Shown here: positions 4,977 through 5,377 of the stretch, in pieces
Layout of the letters: each line of letters starts with the position of its first letter
How positions within the stretch are numbered: position 1 is the stretch's first letter
The notes under the pieces: model-generated
The model's database searches: none
Told to the model about the DNA's origin: nothing
Seen by the model: only the letters and a program-made list of their open reading frames with translations
Translations under genes and position numbers: made by a program
NCBI GenBank assembly: GCA_964477295.1
Contig: CAYZEZ010000305.1
Coordinates: 1-5,377 of the forward strand
Length of the DNA stretch: 5,377 bases
Direction: 5' to 3'
From: CAYZEZ01 sp964477295
GTDB lineage: Bacteria > Bacteroidota > Bacteroidia > Bacteroidales > SM23-62

Positions 4977-5377
4977 TCAGATCTGGCCATTTTCAATCAG
5001 GATCACTATTTCCTCGATCTGACGGTCTTCACCATAAGGATCATAACCCATTTTAAGGTTGGAGCCAAACAACCTGGCAAGGGCCTGCCAGAAAAATGCC
5101 GATACCTTGCCCCTGAGGTTTGCTACCAGTTCATATGAGGTGTCGCCAGTTTCACGGTAGACCAGTTTGATCAGGATCTTGCCCTGGGTAATCGTTAATC
5201 TCTTCAGATCTTCAGTATACTGGCCAAGCAATTCTTCTTCCACCTCCTTGATATAATCCTTGCGCTCCTTTTCCGTCTCCAGGGTAAGCATATGGTTGTT
5301 CACTTCCTCCACTTTATCTCCCGCAAGTTTAGCCCAGGGATATGCTATCTTCACATTATGAACCAACCTGGTGTATC
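4977..5377 (-). CDS. DUF4294 family protein, 5' end cut by the window edge
   Basis: The frame is open to the right edge, so the true start lies outside. The 132 visible residues begin YTRLVHNVKIAYPWAKLAG; the only possible start inside, TTG at 5364-5366, would cut into this conserved stretch. The rest matches the DUF4294 domain as I recall it: a charged helical segment (TEKERKDYIKEVEEEL), then TITQGKILIKLVYRETGDTS, SAFFWQALARLFGSNLK and YDPYGEDRQIEEIV near the C-terminus. The function of the family is unknown. Members I recall are short proteins, commonly with an N-terminal signal sequence, which cannot be seen here. It is convergent with elbB across a 151-base spacer. Confidence 0.8.
   Translation of the reverse strand, partial: YTRLVHNVKIAYPWAKLAGDKVEEVNNHMLTLETEKERKDYIKEVEEELLGQYTEDLKRLTITQGKILIKLVYRETGDTSYELVANLRGKVSAFFWQALARLFGSNLKMGYDPYGEDRQIEEIVILIENGQI

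Noticed and set aside
4956..5138. Plus-strand open frame of 60 codons
   Set aside because: It is antisense to the conserved DUF4294 coding sequence, with no supporting signal.

Overview
The window reads as chromosomal DNA from a member of the Bacteroidota, most likely Bacteroidales-like. Three things point there. Gene starts lack Shine-Dalgarno sequences. Three of the intergenic spacers carry exact TAnnTTTG boxes, the -7 element of the Bacteroidetes primary sigma factor. The right-hand gene belongs to DUF4294, a family known essentially from this phylum. I place it no more finely than that. There are no tRNA or rRNA genes, CRISPR arrays, insertion sequences, phage genes or recognisable defence genes.

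Layout, left to right. Protein-L-isoaspartate methyltransferase (pcm) lies on the minus strand at 78-722. A 233-base divergent spacer separates it from a plus-strand Gfo/Idh/MocA-family protein (956-1870) whose cofactor and catalytic motifs are eroded. A 194-base spacer with short heptamer repeats leads to a plus-strand polyprenyl-phosphate sugar-1-phosphate transferase (2065-3480), the membrane enzyme that starts assembly of a lipid-linked surface glycan. It ends one base from the stop of a convergent minus-strand 2',3'-cyclic phosphodiesterase (thpR, 3482-4057). A 114-base divergent spacer holds a good promoter and a heptamer-built inverted repeat, followed by elbB on the plus strand (4172-4825), a DJ-1/PfpI-fold protein. 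A palindrome-bearing convergent spacer separates it from a minus-strand DUF4294 protein whose 5' end runs off the window.

How the genes relate. Only the oxidoreductase-like gene and the sugar transferase look functionally linked: same strand, adjacent, and both plausible in surface polysaccharide synthesis. The rest are housekeeping genes, several concerned with repair or detoxification (Pcm repairs damaged aspartyl residues; ElbB-family proteins have reported glyoxalase activity), without operon structure.

I found no complete new system. The two observations most worth following up are a Gfo/Idh/MocA protein that appears to have lost NAD(P) binding and catalysis while keeping its fold, and an inverted repeat made of 7-base units that would form almost the whole 5' leader of the elbB transcript. 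Two further spacers also carry tandem heptamers or a nested palindrome, suggesting dispersed short-repeat families in this genome.
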